Shown here piece by piece: positions 16,701 to 24,806 of a stretch of DNA of 40,352 nt. The notes under the pieces are model-generated. The model was not told the DNA's origin and searched no databases. It was given only the letters and a program-made list of their open reading frames with translations. The stretch comes from an uncultured Desulfobacteraceae bacterium. GTDB taxonomy: Bacteria; Desulfobacterota; Desulfobacteria; Desulfobacterales; Desulfobacteraceae. How positions within the stretch are numbered: position 1 is the first letter of the stretch; each line of letters begins with the position of its first letter. Where the stretch lies: the NCBI GenBank assembly GCA_913041495.1, contig CAJWHT010000028.1, positions 1 through 40,352 of the forward strand. The letters are read 5' to 3'. The position numbers and the translations under genes are program-made.

Positions 16701-16949
16701 TGCGGTGATTCTTTTGATGCCCGGCATGCCTTCCAGGGCCATTTCAATCCGCCGGGATATGCCCCGGTCCACCTGTTCGGCTGTGGCACCCGGATAGGCG
16801 GTTTCAATGGTGACGGAGGAGGGCGGCAAGGGAGGGAAGCCTTCGATGCGCATGGTGGTCATGGTGAAGAGTCCGGCCACCAGGATCAGCCCCATGGCCA
16901 GGTTGGCTGCCACAGGATTTTTGATGAACCATTCGGAGAAGTTTTGCAT
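13797..16949 (-). CDS. RND-family efflux pump (AcrB-type inner-membrane transporter)
   Basis: 1050 residues, the usual length for AcrB-like pumps. It begins FSEWFIKNPVAANLAMGLILVAG, a first membrane helix, followed by a periplasmic loop, a block of helices (about 335-490), a second large loop and a final block of helices (about 860-1020), i.e. the duplicated 6+6 plan. The fourth helix reads FGLIIVLGILVDDAVVVGES, with the paired Asp residues used for proton transfer. It acts with the adaptor and outer-membrane factor encoded just upstream in the same operon; only 3 bp separate it from the adaptor stop. The substrate cannot be told from sequence. Confidence 0.95.
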   Translation of the reverse strand: MQNFSEWFIKNPVAANLAMGLILVAGLFTMTTMRIEGFPPLPPSSVTIETAYPGATAEQVDRGISRRIEMALEGMPGIKRITAASYEGYSTVTVQKVTGMDMDRFQNEIKTRIDGITTLPGRAERPAITRDELTIEALLVQVYGQTDTHALQETALRVKEALLADPKIAKIGTFGLLPRQIIISVDEEKLGALGLSLSGLSEAIGMNSLDYKTGILKSRDGIISIRADRKAMETADFKEIPIKARADGSMIRLGDVADLSDGFGEYDFFARYQGKPSVGMMIFTSKKGHLLEVSEAAHRVVKRIRPDLPAGLQVDIWGESSIYMTSRLNLLVTNAIQGLAIVFVLLALFLNLRLAFWVAMGIPISVCGALTLMGPGFLDHSLNDITTFGLIIVLGILVDDAVVVGESVFEERQKTPDPVAGTLAGVGKVSTATIFGCATTMAAFYPLLLIDNDLARIFAGFSVVVITSLFVSLLESKLILPAHLTSIPLTAPNTRKSNFAARIWGNVQRTARKGLDHANRKIYTQVLRIALAHRYASLVALTALAITAMGMIYTNEIRTVFFPEVPGQFITVNMEMIKGSPMHLTRKNLDIIEDAALSVNREAGASVGTDVLPPIAKIMSALEDAATVEIWAELQPEAVRQMDTMETLNRWREKTGELEGVRKLTFSGTFDTAGGFELDVSVRDQPLLSGAVNEIMEALADIGGVKDIHSDLDTGMPQIRLILKPYARHLGLTISDLAGQIGDAFGGLEVQRFLRRGSEVKVFVKYRQEVRRTMGDLMNARIRTPQGQRVPLPAVAEIRTETAPGAVHRKNRRRTATVGAAIDKTLNSPTEVMATFENTIMPELAARYPELSVTEGGELEDIAGIKSGMIKALIFICLAIYALLAIPLKSYWQPLVIMSVIPFGFVGAAFGHRIMDYPLSILSFFGMLGVAGVVVNDSLVMLTRFNDLRTEGMPVPQALVAAGTSRFRAVFLTTATTVSGLLPLMSETSENAQYLIPAAISLAFGELIATPVTLIMIPLILYIADDVKLLSFRLSKPAPSSILNHTFHEK

Positions 16950-16952
16950 GGG

Positions 16953-18191
16953 TTACGTCCCTTGTACCGGTGTTACTGATGCGGCCTGCGCAACGGTGTC
17001 GGCTGATGGCCGTACTTTCATCCCGGTAACAAAGGCTTCGTTGGGGGCCACCGCTATGTTGAGAGGAAAAACTTTGTCTGCCGGTGCTTCCACAAAAACA
17101 TGGTCGCCCTCGTAAAAAAGCGCAGATGCGGACATTGCGACCAGTGTATTTTCCCGGGTGACCGTCCAGACCAGTCCTTGACGGGTCAGGGCGGATACCG
17201 GGAGGCGGAGCAGGTTTGTTTTCGGCTTTCCGCTGATATCGACAGTGAGAAAGGTGCCGGGCAGCAGGGGCGGGTCAAGGGACAGGGGCGCTTCCACCGA
17301 ACAGAATATCTTTCTCAGCCGGGTTTCCGGATCAATGGTGCGGCTGTCCCTGAGTTTGCCTGCGGCATATGCCACACCGGCCGCTTCGTCCCGGAGGCTC
17401 ACCCGGGCATCCGTGAGTGTCCGCCCCAGAAGAGCCAGTTGAGCCGCATCCAGGCTTAGGGATACTTCCATGGTATGGGTTCCGGCAATGACAGCGATGG
17501 GGTCCCCGGCGGATACCGTATCCCCCGGGGATACCAGGCGGTCTGTCACCACACCGTCGAAGGGGGCGAAGATACGGCAATCGCTTAAATCCACCGCAGC
17601 AGCCTCCCGGTTGGCCCGGGCCGTTGCCACGGCTTTTTTGGCAAGTTCTATCTGGGGGCCGCGCAGCACAAGGGGGGAACCGGGGTGCCCGGAAAGGCCG
17701 GAGGCTTCCCAGTTGATTTTTGCCTGCCTGGCCTCCTGTTTTTCTTTCAGCAGGTCAAGCCCGGCTGATGAGACGGCCTGGTCGGCCTGGGCCAGGTTCG
17801 CCCGGTATTGGCTGTCGTTGATCCGGACCAGAGCGCCGCCTTTATTGATGAGCCGTCCTTTTCTGAACGCCGGGGAGATCCAGTCCACCCGGCCGTTCAC
17901 CTGGGATTTTACCGTGGTCTGCCAGAGTGCCTGGGCCTGGCCGTATACCGTTATCCGGGCAGGATAGGCAGAAGGGCTTGCCGCAACAACCGTTACCGGC
18001 ACTCCCCTTACCTTTGTTTTTACCGGTGGGGTGGGGAGGCCGGATCCGGCAGGTGGTACGCCGGACCCGGCTGTATCTTCAGGCAGGAAGTAATAGGAGG
18101 CAATGGCTGAACAGACAATGACCATGGTGAGAAATACCAGGGTCTTGAGGATGGTGGAAAATCTTTGGCGTATATCATTTAAAGGGCGCAT
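16953..18191 (-). CDS. RND periplasmic adaptor (membrane fusion protein, HlyD/AcrA type)
   Basis: 412 residues with one N-terminal membrane anchor (about 17-33, LVFLTMVIVCSAIASYY). Then a lipoyl/barrel-sandwich half (VTVYGQAQALWQTTVKSQVNG region), a helical hairpin (AQADQAVSSAGLDLLKEKQEA), the second lipoyl half (CRIFAPFDGVVTDRLVSPGD, about 210-230), and beta-barrel and membrane-proximal domains. It joins the RND pump to the outer-membrane factor across the periplasm. The gene lies 18 bp after the outer-membrane factor gene and 3 bp before the pump gene. Confidence 0.93.
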   Translation of the reverse strand: MRPLNDIRQRFSTILKTLVFLTMVIVCSAIASYYFLPEDTAGSGVPPAGSGLPTPPVKTKVRGVPVTVVAASPSAYPARITVYGQAQALWQTTVKSQVNGRVDWISPAFRKGRLINKGGALVRINDSQYRANLAQADQAVSSAGLDLLKEKQEARQAKINWEASGLSGHPGSPLVLRGPQIELAKKAVATARANREAAAVDLSDCRIFAPFDGVVTDRLVSPGDTVSAGDPIAVIAGTHTMEVSLSLDAAQLALLGRTLTDARVSLRDEAAGVAYAAGKLRDSRTIDPETRLRKIFCSVEAPLSLDPPLLPGTFLTVDISGKPKTNLLRLPVSALTRQGLVWTVTRENTLVAMSASALFYEGDHVFVEAPADKVFPLNIAVAPNEAFVTGMKVRPSADTVAQAASVTPVQGT

Positions 18192-18209
18192 CGGTATTAT
18201 CTTCCGGTG

Positions 18210-19682
18210 TTATACACCCAGCCCCATTCCTAATCCGAGGGCCAGGGCCATATCGATCCGGTTGGTTATCCGGGCGGCCCTGATGTCTGTGAGGCTGGTT
18301 TTAATATTCATTTCCTGTTCCTGGGCGATTAGAAGGGTCTGGATGTTATCCAGCCCGTTCCTGTACCGGGTGCGGAAATAGGCTGTTGTTTTTGCGGCTT
18401 CCCGGGTGGCGGTGGCCAGGGCCGACTCCTGCAGGGCCAGGGCGGTTTCGTTTTCAAGGGTGTCTTCCACCTCTTTCATGGCGGACAATACGGTCTGCGC
18501 CAGAGAATAGACTGCAGCTTCGGCCTCCGCCTCCCTGGCCATGGCTTCATCTTTCAGCCGTCCGCCCTGGAATACGGGCTGGGTGAGGCCGGCGGCCAGG
18601 CTCCAGATCCGGCTGGCCGTATCCAGGTTGGAGAATGAGGTGCTGGCTTTAGAGACTTCAGTCACCAGGCGCAGGGCCGGCAGCCGGTTTTTTTCTGCGT
18701 CCAGGGCTGTCAGGCGGCCGGCATCAACTCTGGCCAAAGCTGCCCGGATATCCGGCCGGTTTTTCAAGGCGGCCTCCGGCGGCGGCACCGGGGATGTTTT
18801 GATTTCCGGCAGGGTGTCGGAGGTCAACTGTTCCGCTCTGGGGTATCTGCCCGCCAGGACTTCCAGGGTGCGCAGGGCCCGGTGGTGGGTTTCGGTGCGG
18901 GCACTGACATTGGCCCTGGCCACCTCTGTGCGGGTCCGGGATGCGGCATAATCCTCCAGGCTTCCAAGACCCTCCCGATAGCGCAGCATCAGGGCATCTT
19001 CTATTTTTATAAGGGCGGCCAGACGTTCTTCTTCAATGCGGTGGGTCTGTAAGGTGGCAACAGCAGAAATCCATGCCTGGATCACCCGGGCCGCCAGGGC
19101 ATCGTATGCCTGGATATATTTCATCCCCAGTGCGTCATGCTCCAGAAGCTGCGCCTGGTGAAGATCGGTTATCCTCCCCCAGACGTCCAGTTCCCAGGAT
19201 ATGCTGGCAGAGATCTGATAGGCATTTCTGGCATCCGGTTTCCCGGCATCATCCAGGCTCCGGTTGTCCCGTCCCCGGTCGGCTCCTGCTGAGATCTCCG
19301 GCAACCTTCCGGAACCCGTCTGGCTGAGCAGAAAACCGGATGCTCGCAGCCGGGCGGCTGTGGCCTTGAGATCGGGATTGTTCGCCAGGGCCTCTTTCAC
19401 CAGCCCGGTTATGCTGGGATCGTTCAGGAGATCCAGGAGGGAGGCGGTCATGGTAAGGGCCGCGATTTCGATTTGTTTAGGCTTCGGCTGCAGGACCGCT
19501 TGATCGGTGGTTTGATCTGGTAATGAGGCGGCAGCCCTTTGTTGAACGGACCATCCCTCCGGAAGCGTTTCGGGAAGTTCGGCCGGTTTCGGCCGCTTGG
19601 CACACCCTGATCCCAGGATAAAAACAGCTGATAGGACTATGATCGGGATCAGGCGTCGCAAAAATGGGGTCAAATATCGCAT
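18210..19682 (-). CDS. Outer-membrane efflux factor (TolC/NodT-type lipoprotein)
   Basis: 490 residues. An N-terminal signal with lipobox-like LGSGC (Cys at about 27) indicates an outer-membrane lipoprotein of the OprM/NodT type. Internal duplication is visible as two repeats of helical sequence containing ALANNPDLKATAARLRASG (about 95-113) and LKNRPDIRAALARVDAGRL (about 310-328), the hallmark of this family. The C-terminal part ends with helices for the periplasmic tunnel. It is the first gene of the three-gene efflux operon; the upstream 120 bp should hold the promoter. Confidence 0.93.
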   Translation of the reverse strand: MRYLTPFLRRLIPIIVLSAVFILGSGCAKRPKPAELPETLPEGWSVQQRAAASLPDQTTDQAVLQPKPKQIEIAALTMTASLLDLLNDPSITGLVKEALANNPDLKATAARLRASGFLLSQTGSGRLPEISAGADRGRDNRSLDDAGKPDARNAYQISASISWELDVWGRITDLHQAQLLEHDALGMKYIQAYDALAARVIQAWISAVATLQTHRIEEERLAALIKIEDALMLRYREGLGSLEDYAASRTRTEVARANVSARTETHHRALRTLEVLAGRYPRAEQLTSDTLPEIKTSPVPPPEAALKNRPDIRAALARVDAGRLTALDAEKNRLPALRLVTEVSKASTSFSNLDTASRIWSLAAGLTQPVFQGGRLKDEAMAREAEAEAAVYSLAQTVLSAMKEVEDTLENETALALQESALATATREAAKTTAYFRTRYRNGLDNIQTLLIAQEQEMNIKTSLTDIRAARITNRIDMALALGLGMGLGV

Positions 19683-19802
19683 ACATCATCACTTCAGTTT
19701 GGGGTTGCTGATGCTCTGATTTATACGCCTGACCCGGAACGGAAACTATGGGAAAACTGTGATTGTTTGTGACAAATTGTTATTGTTGCGGATGTGAACC
19801 GA

Positions 19803-20318
19803 TTATCTCTCTTTGGCAAGCGCCGCCATCCAGACGGTAACCATGTCTTCGCCGAACAGATAAAAAGAGATGTCCAATGATTGATAGGCCGGCCGCCGGC
19901 ATACGGCCACGGCGATCTTTGCCGCTTCCTCAGGCGGATAGCCGTATACCCCGCAGGAAATGGCGGGAAATGCGATGGAGTTACATCCGTTTGCCAGCGC
20001 CAGATCCAGGCTGTTTTCATATGCCGAAGAAAGCAGCCGTTCAGGTTTCGGATCAAGCCCATACCTTGGCCCCACCGTATGGATCACAAATTGGGCTTTT
20101 AAATCCCCGGCCGCTGTCAGCCTGGCCTCACCGGCCGGGCAGCGCATACCGTCTTTTTCCGGTACTTCCCGGCATGCCGCCAGAAGCTTCGGCCCGGCGG
20201 CCCTGTGAATGGCACCGTCCACCCCGCCGCCTCCCAGCATCCGGGAGTTGGCTGCATTTACAATAGCATCAACTTCGGCTTGTGTGATATCCCCTTTGAT
20301 AATTTTAATGGTTCCCAT
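19803..20318 (-). CDS. Macro-domain protein (ADP-ribose binding, O-acetyl-ADP-ribose deacetylase-like)
   Basis: 171 residues from ATG 20318, preceded by AGGGAAAAAAAGGC; the longer reading from 20375 would cover the palindrome at 20356-20373. Macro-domain signatures: [17 protein letters not shown] (about 8-24), [15 protein letters not shown] (about 29-43), and [13 protein letters not shown] (about 119-131). Single macro domains of this YmdB-like length hydrolyse ADP-ribosyl or O-acetyl-ADP-ribose groups. It lies next to a broken toxin gene but nothing ties the two functionally. Confidence 0.92.
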   Translation of the reverse strand: MGTIKIIKGDITQAEVDAIVNAANSRMLGGGGVDGAIHRAAGPKLLAACREVPEKDGMRCPAGEARLTAAGDLKAQFVIHTVGPRYGLDPKPERLLSSAYENSLDLALANGCNSIAFPAISCGVYGYPPEEAAKIAVAVCRRPAYQSLDISFYLFGEDMVTVWMAALAKER

Positions 20319-20355
20319 ATGCCTTTTTTTCCCTATTCTACAACCGGTGAAAACA

Positions 20356-20373
20356 GATTCAAATATTTGAATC
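20356..20373. promoter_or_regulatory. Perfect 18-bp palindrome upstream of the macro-domain gene
   Basis: GATTCAAATATTTGAATC is fully self-complementary and lies 38 bp upstream of the macro-domain start at 20318, inside the gap to the vapC stop. It is a plausible operator; no matching regulator is identified in the window. Confidence 0.5.
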
Positions 20374-20394
20374 AAATGTCTGTATAGTGCCGAT

Positions 20395-20884
20395 TTAATT
20401 TGCCCAGTTTTCGATTCTCAACGTCGGGACCCTTTTGAATTCTTTTTCATTGTTTGTGAAGAGTGTCAGGTTTCGACTTAATGCATGAGCCGCAATCAGC
20501 AGATCAAGTGGGCCAATTATGTCACCCTGATTTTCAATTTGAGAACGAATCCCACCATAAAATTGTGATGCCTGTTCATCATATGGCAAGATTTGAAATG
20601 GGGTAAGAAATTCTTCAAGGCGTTTTGAATTTTGCTCACGGTATTTGCTCTTTGACACACCATGCTGGAGTTCGGAAACACTAATGCTTGATATCGCAAT
20701 TTGCCCGACTTCCATGTTTTTAAACTTTTGAATAACGGCCATGGGCCGCCCTTGAATGTTATTCGGTGTGCCCACAACGAACTATGAAAGATTCCGCCTG
20801 GTTGTGTGGTTCTTTCATATAAACAGCCGGGGGATGTTCGTTCATAATGTAGATACATATGTTGGTATCAATCAAAAAGCTCAT
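20395..20884 (-). pseudogene. vapC: VapC-type PIN-domain toxin, interrupted by an 88-bp insertion
   Basis: On the minus strand the ATG at 20884 opens MSFLIDTNICIYIMNEHPPAV, the typical VapC N-terminus with the first catalytic Asp, but this frame stops at 20759-20761. The rest of the toxin is in another frame ending at 20395: VIQKFKNMEVGQIAISSIS, SELQHG, GPLDLLIAAHA, LFTNNEKEF, with the remaining PIN acidic residues. Joining Val21 to the matching AV-IQKF removes 88 bp (about 20737-20824) and gives 133 residues, a normal VapC length. 88 is not divisible by three, so the gene is frameshifted and probably inactive. No VapB antitoxin gene is seen upstream; the start lies inside the end of the membrane-protein gene. 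Confidence 0.85.
20737..20824. repeat. 88-bp insertion with inverted repeats inside vapC
   Basis: The limits come from comparing the two vapC frames and are good to a few bases, because similar GC-GTT-AT sequence occurs at both junctions (possible short target duplication). Inside it TATGAAAGA (20783-20791) and TCTTTCATA (20811-20819) are perfect inverted repeats 19 bp apart. No coding capacity. It looks like a small non-autonomous repeat (MITE or REP-like), but no second copy was found in this window. Confidence 0.55.
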
Positions 20885-21497
20885 CTAAGCCAATTGATTG
20901 GATATCTTTTATTCTCAGGTCTATTATCTTTATGCCGAGTTCCAGGCGTTGGCAGACGATTTCAGGGGTGACGGTATGGTTGTCTTTCAGGGCGGTTATT
21001 TCTTTGAGGGTTCGGGTTTTGAGCTTGCTGAGTTCGTCGATGTTGTCGGCCTTATGGATGATGTCGAAGTATAGGACGGACTGTTCTGCCAGGGCGCGTT
21101 TTTCCCAGTAGGAGGTGATGCCGATGAGGACCCATTTGGCAAAGATGAGGGCGGAGCAGATGCCCACAAGGCAGCTCATGATAGTGGAAAGGTGGAGGAT
21201 GGTGCCGTCTCCGAGGATAAGGTGGTAGCGTTCCGGTATCCATGAAAAGTATTCGGCAAGGCCTTGGCAGAGGGCGTAAAGGAAAATGAGGAAGCAGACC
21301 AGGATGGAGACCAGTTCGAAGTGCTTTTTCACGGCCGAAAGAATGGAGCGGTTGAGGAAAAAGCCGGATTTTTGTTCGGACAGATAAAGGTAGGCGCCGG
21401 CGCCGTCATGGGCATAGGCCTGGTAGACCCACCAGCAAATTGAAAGAATGGAAAAAACGTAAAAGCCTGTAAAAAATATACCTGAGATGAATTCCAT
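20868..21497 (-). CDS. Membrane protein of unknown function
   Basis: 209 residues; family not recognised. Three hydrophobic segments are visible: about 7-27 (FFTGFYVFSILSICWWVYQA), 63-82 (LVSILVCFLIFLYALCQGLA) and 105-130 (STIMSCLVGICSALIFAKWVL). The C-terminal ~75 residues are charged and helical (LSKLKTRTLKEITALKDN), probably cytoplasmic. The ATG at 21497 follows AAAGGGGGCT. Its last 17 bp overlap the vapC start. A possible sigma-54 promoter and one enhancer-like palindrome lie upstream, so it may belong to the neighbouring regulator's regulon. Confidence 0.7.
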   Translation of the reverse strand: MEFISGIFFTGFYVFSILSICWWVYQAYAHDGAGAYLYLSEQKSGFFLNRSILSAVKKHFELVSILVCFLIFLYALCQGLAEYFSWIPERYHLILGDGTILHLSTIMSCLVGICSALIFAKWVLIGITSYWEKRALAEQSVLYFDIIHKADNIDELSKLKTRTLKEITALKDNHTVTPEIVCQRLELGIKIIDLRIKDIQSIGLDELFD

Positions 21498-21533
21498 GGC
21501 AGCCCCCTTTGCGTAAATGTTGCGGGTTTAAAG

Positions 21534-21549
21534 CGCAAGTACAACACCT
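21534..21549 (-). promoter_or_regulatory. Possible sigma-54 promoter of the membrane-protein gene
   Basis: On the minus strand AGGTGTTGTACTTGCG has GG (21548-21547) and GC (21536-21535) separated by exactly 10 bases, with the TTGC of the -12 element intact; the -24 element beyond GG is weak. It is 38 bp before the ATG at 21497, and the palindrome at 21662-21679 is about 120 bp upstream. Confidence 0.4.
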
Positions 21550-21661
21550 CTTTCTATGGAATAACAGTCTGAAATCAAGAGAAGAATTATCCAGCGGCGG
21601 CCCGGTGAAACGTGGTCATGGTTCGATTCAACCATAAAAAAAACTTTAGGTCAAAGAGTTT

Positions 21662-21679
21662 CTACAACAAAAGTTGTAG
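21662..21679. promoter_or_regulatory. Enhancer-like palindrome, site 1
   Basis: CTACAACAAAAGTTGTAG is a perfect 7-4-7 inverted repeat in the 363-bp divergent region 21498-21860. The same core recurs three times before the transporter gene (24807-24913). It is probably the binding site of the NtrC-type regulator encoded at 23401. The rest of this region holds no gene; TTGACA at 21795-21800 may be the -35 of a promoter for the kinase gene, with a poor -10. Confidence 0.7.
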
Positions 21680-21860
21680 TTGAATTCTTTTTGTTGATAT
21701 GTCAATGGGTTGCAAATGGTTGACCCCTTCTGTCTTAGTGTGCTTCGCGGTTATCGTGGTGTCAAATTCACGTTTGAAAGAAAAGGGGTGTTTATTGACA
21801 ACCTCTTATTCTAAAAGGTATTCAATTTAAAAACGTAACCCAATCCAAGGGAGAAGATCT

Positions 21861-23381
21861 GTGCCCGATGACAATTCCCAGTCCCTGGCAGTTCGTGCCC
21901 TGCCGGTGAGGATCATTGTTCCGGTGGCCCTGACAATCGTCTTGTTCAGCCTGACCATTTTTTTGTTGATCATCCCCATGCTTGAGCAATATATGATGGA
22001 TGGAAAGCGGGAGGGAATTCTCCATCTAACGGAGAGTGCCCTGTCCACCCTGTCGTTGTATCACGAAAAAGAGGTGCAGGGGGCGATGAGCCGGGAAATG
22101 GCCCAGGCGGAAGCTGTGGCGCATCTGGCACACCTGCGGTACGGGCCGGAGCGAAAGGATTATTTCTGGATCAACGACCTGACCCCGGTGATGATCATGC
22201 ATCCCTACCGGCCGGATCTTGTGGGAAAGAATGTCGCGGGGTTTGAAGATCCCTCCGGCAAAAAGATGTTTTCACAGATGGTGGAGACCGTGAAGACCTC
22301 CGGCGGCGGTTTTGTGGATTATCTCTGGCAGTGGCAGGAGGATTCCGAGCGGATCGTCCCCAAAATTTCATATGTCCGGGGATTTGACCCCTGGGAATGG
22401 GTGGTGGGCACAGGGATTTACGTGGAGGACGTCCGGGCCGAGATTTCGGCGGTAACCCGGAAGTTGACACTGGCCTGCCTGGGCATCATGGGTGTGGTGG
22501 TGGCCTTGTCCGGCTATATTATCTGGGCCGGGGCCATGGAGCAGCGGGCGCGGCTTGTGGCCCTTGAGCAGTCCAGGCTCCGGGAAAAACAGTTGATTCA
22601 GGCGGATAAAATGACCTCGCTGGGAATCCTGGTGGCCGGGGTGGCCCATGAAATAAACAATCCGGCCACCTATCTGATGCTCAATGCACCGAATTTGAAA
22701 AGAGCGTTTCAGGCCTTTATCCCGATTCTGGACGATCACTTTGCCGGGCAGCCGGAGGCACGGGTCTGCAATATGAAGTATCCGGATCTTAGGCAGCGTA
22801 TCGAGATGATGCTGGCGGCAATTGAAGACGGGGCGGCGCGGATCAAGGGGATCATCTCCGAACTCAAGGATTTTTCCCGGCCGCCAATAGATAAGGGAGG
22901 TGAGGGGGATATGCAGGCTGTTGACATCAATCAGGTGGTGGCCAAGTCCGTGGATCTCACCCATACGGTGATCAAGAAGATCACCCCCCACCTCAGTGTG
23001 GAATATGCAGAAGGATTGCCCCTGATCGGGGGGGACTTCCAGAAACTGCAGCAGGTGATCATCAACCTGCTGGTGAATGCGGGGCAGGCTTTGGAGAATG
23101 CCGACCAGGCCATATCGGTGTCCACCTTTAAAAATAAGGAGGGGTCCCATATCGGCATTGAAATCAGGGATACCGGCCCGGGGGTTGCCTCCGAAGACCT
23201 TAAAAAAATGAAAGATCCCTTTTTTACCACCCGCAGGGATGACGGGGGAACAGGGCTTGGGCTGTCCATATCGGAACGGATCATAAACGACCATAAGGGC
23301 ATCCTGGAATTCGAATCGAAACCGGGAGAGGGCCTGACGGCCAGGATACTCTTGCCCTGCGAAGGCAAATATTCTATATAG
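21861..23381 (+). CDS. Sensor histidine kinase with periplasmic Cache domain
   Basis: 506 residues, starting at GTG 21861 after AAGGGAGAAGATCT. Order: membrane helix (about 16-40), periplasmic single-Cache_2 domain (about 45-195, with RKDYFWINDLTPVMIMHPY and WEWVVGTGIYVEDV), second helix (about 202-226), HisKA with phospho-acceptor His263 in VAGVAHEINNPATY, and HATPase with N-box NLLVNAGQAL, G1 DTGPGV, F-box PFFTT and G2 GTGLGLSI. Cache_2 domains often bind small carboxylates. Its partner is the regulator 19 bp downstream; the downstream acs and transporter genes suggest acetate or a related acid as signal, which is inferred. Confidence 0.93.
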   Translation: MPDDNSQSLAVRALPVRIIVPVALTIVLFSLTIFLLIIPMLEQYMMDGKREGILHLTESALSTLSLYHEKEVQGAMSREMAQAEAVAHLAHLRYGPERKDYFWINDLTPVMIMHPYRPDLVGKNVAGFEDPSGKKMFSQMVETVKTSGGGFVDYLWQWQEDSERIVPKISYVRGFDPWEWVVGTGIYVEDVRAEISAVTRKLTLACLGIMGVVVALSGYIIWAGAMEQRARLVALEQSRLREKQLIQADKMTSLGILVAGVAHEINNPATYLMLNAPNLKRAFQAFIPILDDHFAGQPEARVCNMKYPDLRQRIEMMLAAIEDGAARIKGIISELKDFSRPPIDKGGEGDMQAVDINQVVAKSVDLTHTVIKKITPHLSVEYAEGLPLIGGDFQKLQQVIINLLVNAGQALENADQAISVSTFKNKEGSHIGIEIRDTGPGVASEDLKKMKDPFFTTRRDDGGTGLGLSISERIINDHKGILEFESKPGEGLTARILLPCEGKYSI

Positions 23382-23400
23382 TTGCCCAAGGAGGAGATTC

Positions 23401-24801
23401 GTGGACGCTCAGAGACTGGACAGACCCATACTGATCGTGGATGACGAGCCGGAAATCCTGATGGCGGTGGATACCACCCTGAGGATGGCCGGGTTTGAAA
23501 ACATCATCACCATTGCCGACGCAAGAGACGTGATCCGGCAGATGGAACGGCAGATCCCCGCCCTTATCCTCCTGGATCTGAACATGCCCCATATCAACGG
23601 GGGCCGCCTGTTGAAGATCATTCGCAAAACCTGGCCCAGGATTCCCGTAGTTGTCCTTACCGGCACCATTGAGGTGGATACCGCTGTGCGCTGTATGAAA
23701 GTGGGGGCCATGGACTACATCGTCAAACCGGTGGAGGAAGAACGCCTGGTGGCCGCTGTGAAAAAGGCATTGCAATGGGAAGAGGAGGCGGAAAACGGGG
23801 TCAAACCCCTTCACCAGGATCTTTTCGCCCAGATCAAAAATCCGGAAGCCTTCCGCCATATCATTACCCAGGACCGGCAGATGCATTCCATATTCCACTA
23901 TGTGGAGGCGGTGGCACCGTCTTCCCAGCCGGTGCTGATATTCGGGGAGACCGGTGTGGGCAAGGAACTCATCGGCCAGTGCATCCACGAACTGAGCGGG
24001 CGCAAGGGAAAACTGGTGGTGGTGAATGTGGCCGGGCTGGATGATAACGTTTTTTCGGACACCCTTTTCGGCCATGTGCCCGGGGCCTATACCGGTGCGG
24101 ACAAAGCCCGGCCGGGCCTCATTGAACAGGCCGCCGGCGGCACCCTGCTGCTGGATGAAATCGGGGATCTGGCCATGACCTCCCAGGTGAAGCTGCTGCG
24201 TCTTCTCCAGGAGGGGGATTACCGGCAATTGGGTTCGGACAGAACCCGGCATTCCGATGCCAGGATCATTGCCTCCACCAACCAGGACCTGTGGGCGCTG
24301 GAGAAGGAGGGCAGTTTCAGGAAAGACCTGATTTACAGGCTTTCCACCCATACTTTGACGTTGCCGCCCTTAAGAGACCGGCTGGTGGACCTGCCTTTGC
24401 TGCTGGACCGGTTTATCTGCCAGGCTGCCGATGATCTGGACAAGCCTGTTCCCGATATTCCGAAGACCCTCATCGAAACCATGGAGAGATATCCGTTCAA
24501 GGGAAATATCCGGGAACTGAAATCCATGGTGCACGATGCGCTGTCCAGGTATGAAAGCGGTGCCATCACAGCGGATCTGTTCAAGGGGCTTGATGCGGCA
24601 TCGCTCGAAGAGGAAACACCATTGTCATCAGATACCGGGGAGGATGATCCTTTGCCCACACTTAAGGAGGCCTCTGTCACCCTGGTGGAAAAAGCCATGG
24701 CACAGACCGGCGGCAACCAGTCTGCGGCCGCAAAAATCCTTGGGATTTCCCAGCAGGCCCTGAGCAAGCGCCTCCAGAAGATGAGGGAAACCAAATCATA
24801 A
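23401..24801 (+). CDS. NtrC-family sigma-54-dependent response regulator
   Basis: 466 residues, GTG start preceded by AAGGAGGAGATTC. The receiver domain has DD at 14-15, phospho-acceptor Asp59 in LLDLNMPH, and the conserved Lys in YIVKPVEEE (about 107). The AAA+ domain has Walker A GETGVGKE (about 182-189), the sigma-54-contacting GAYTGA loop (228-233; the more usual form is GAFTGA), Walker B GGTLLLDEIGD, and the arginine-finger region. The C-terminal Fis-type helix-turn-helix reads GGNQSAAAKILGISQQALSKRLQ. It should activate sigma-54 promoters from upstream sites; the palindromes at 21662 and 24807-24913 are the natural candidates. Confidence 0.95.
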   Translation: MDAQRLDRPILIVDDEPEILMAVDTTLRMAGFENIITIADARDVIRQMERQIPALILLDLNMPHINGGRLLKIIRKTWPRIPVVVLTGTIEVDTAVRCMKVGAMDYIVKPVEEERLVAAVKKALQWEEEAENGVKPLHQDLFAQIKNPEAFRHIITQDRQMHSIFHYVEAVAPSSQPVLIFGETGVGKELIGQCIHELSGRKGKLVVVNVAGLDDNVFSDTLFGHVPGAYTGADKARPGLIEQAAGGTLLLDEIGDLAMTSQVKLLRLLQEGDYRQLGSDRTRHSDARIIASTNQDLWALEKEGSFRKDLIYRLSTHTLTLPPLRDRLVDLPLLLDRFICQAADDLDKPVPDIPKTLIETMERYPFKGNIRELKSMVHDALSRYESGAITADLFKGLDAASLEEETPLSSDTGEDDPLPTLKEASVTLVEKAMAQTGGNQSAAAKILGISQQALSKRLQKMRETKS

Positions 24802-24806
24802 TTCCG

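Noticed and set aside
19740-19795. CRP/FNR-like site before the efflux operon (TGTGA repeats)
   Set aside because: The TGTGA elements are direct, not inverted, so the expected palindrome is absent.
22368-23294. 308-codon minus-strand open frame over the histidine kinase gene
   Set aside because: Antisense shadow of the kinase with no motif of its own.
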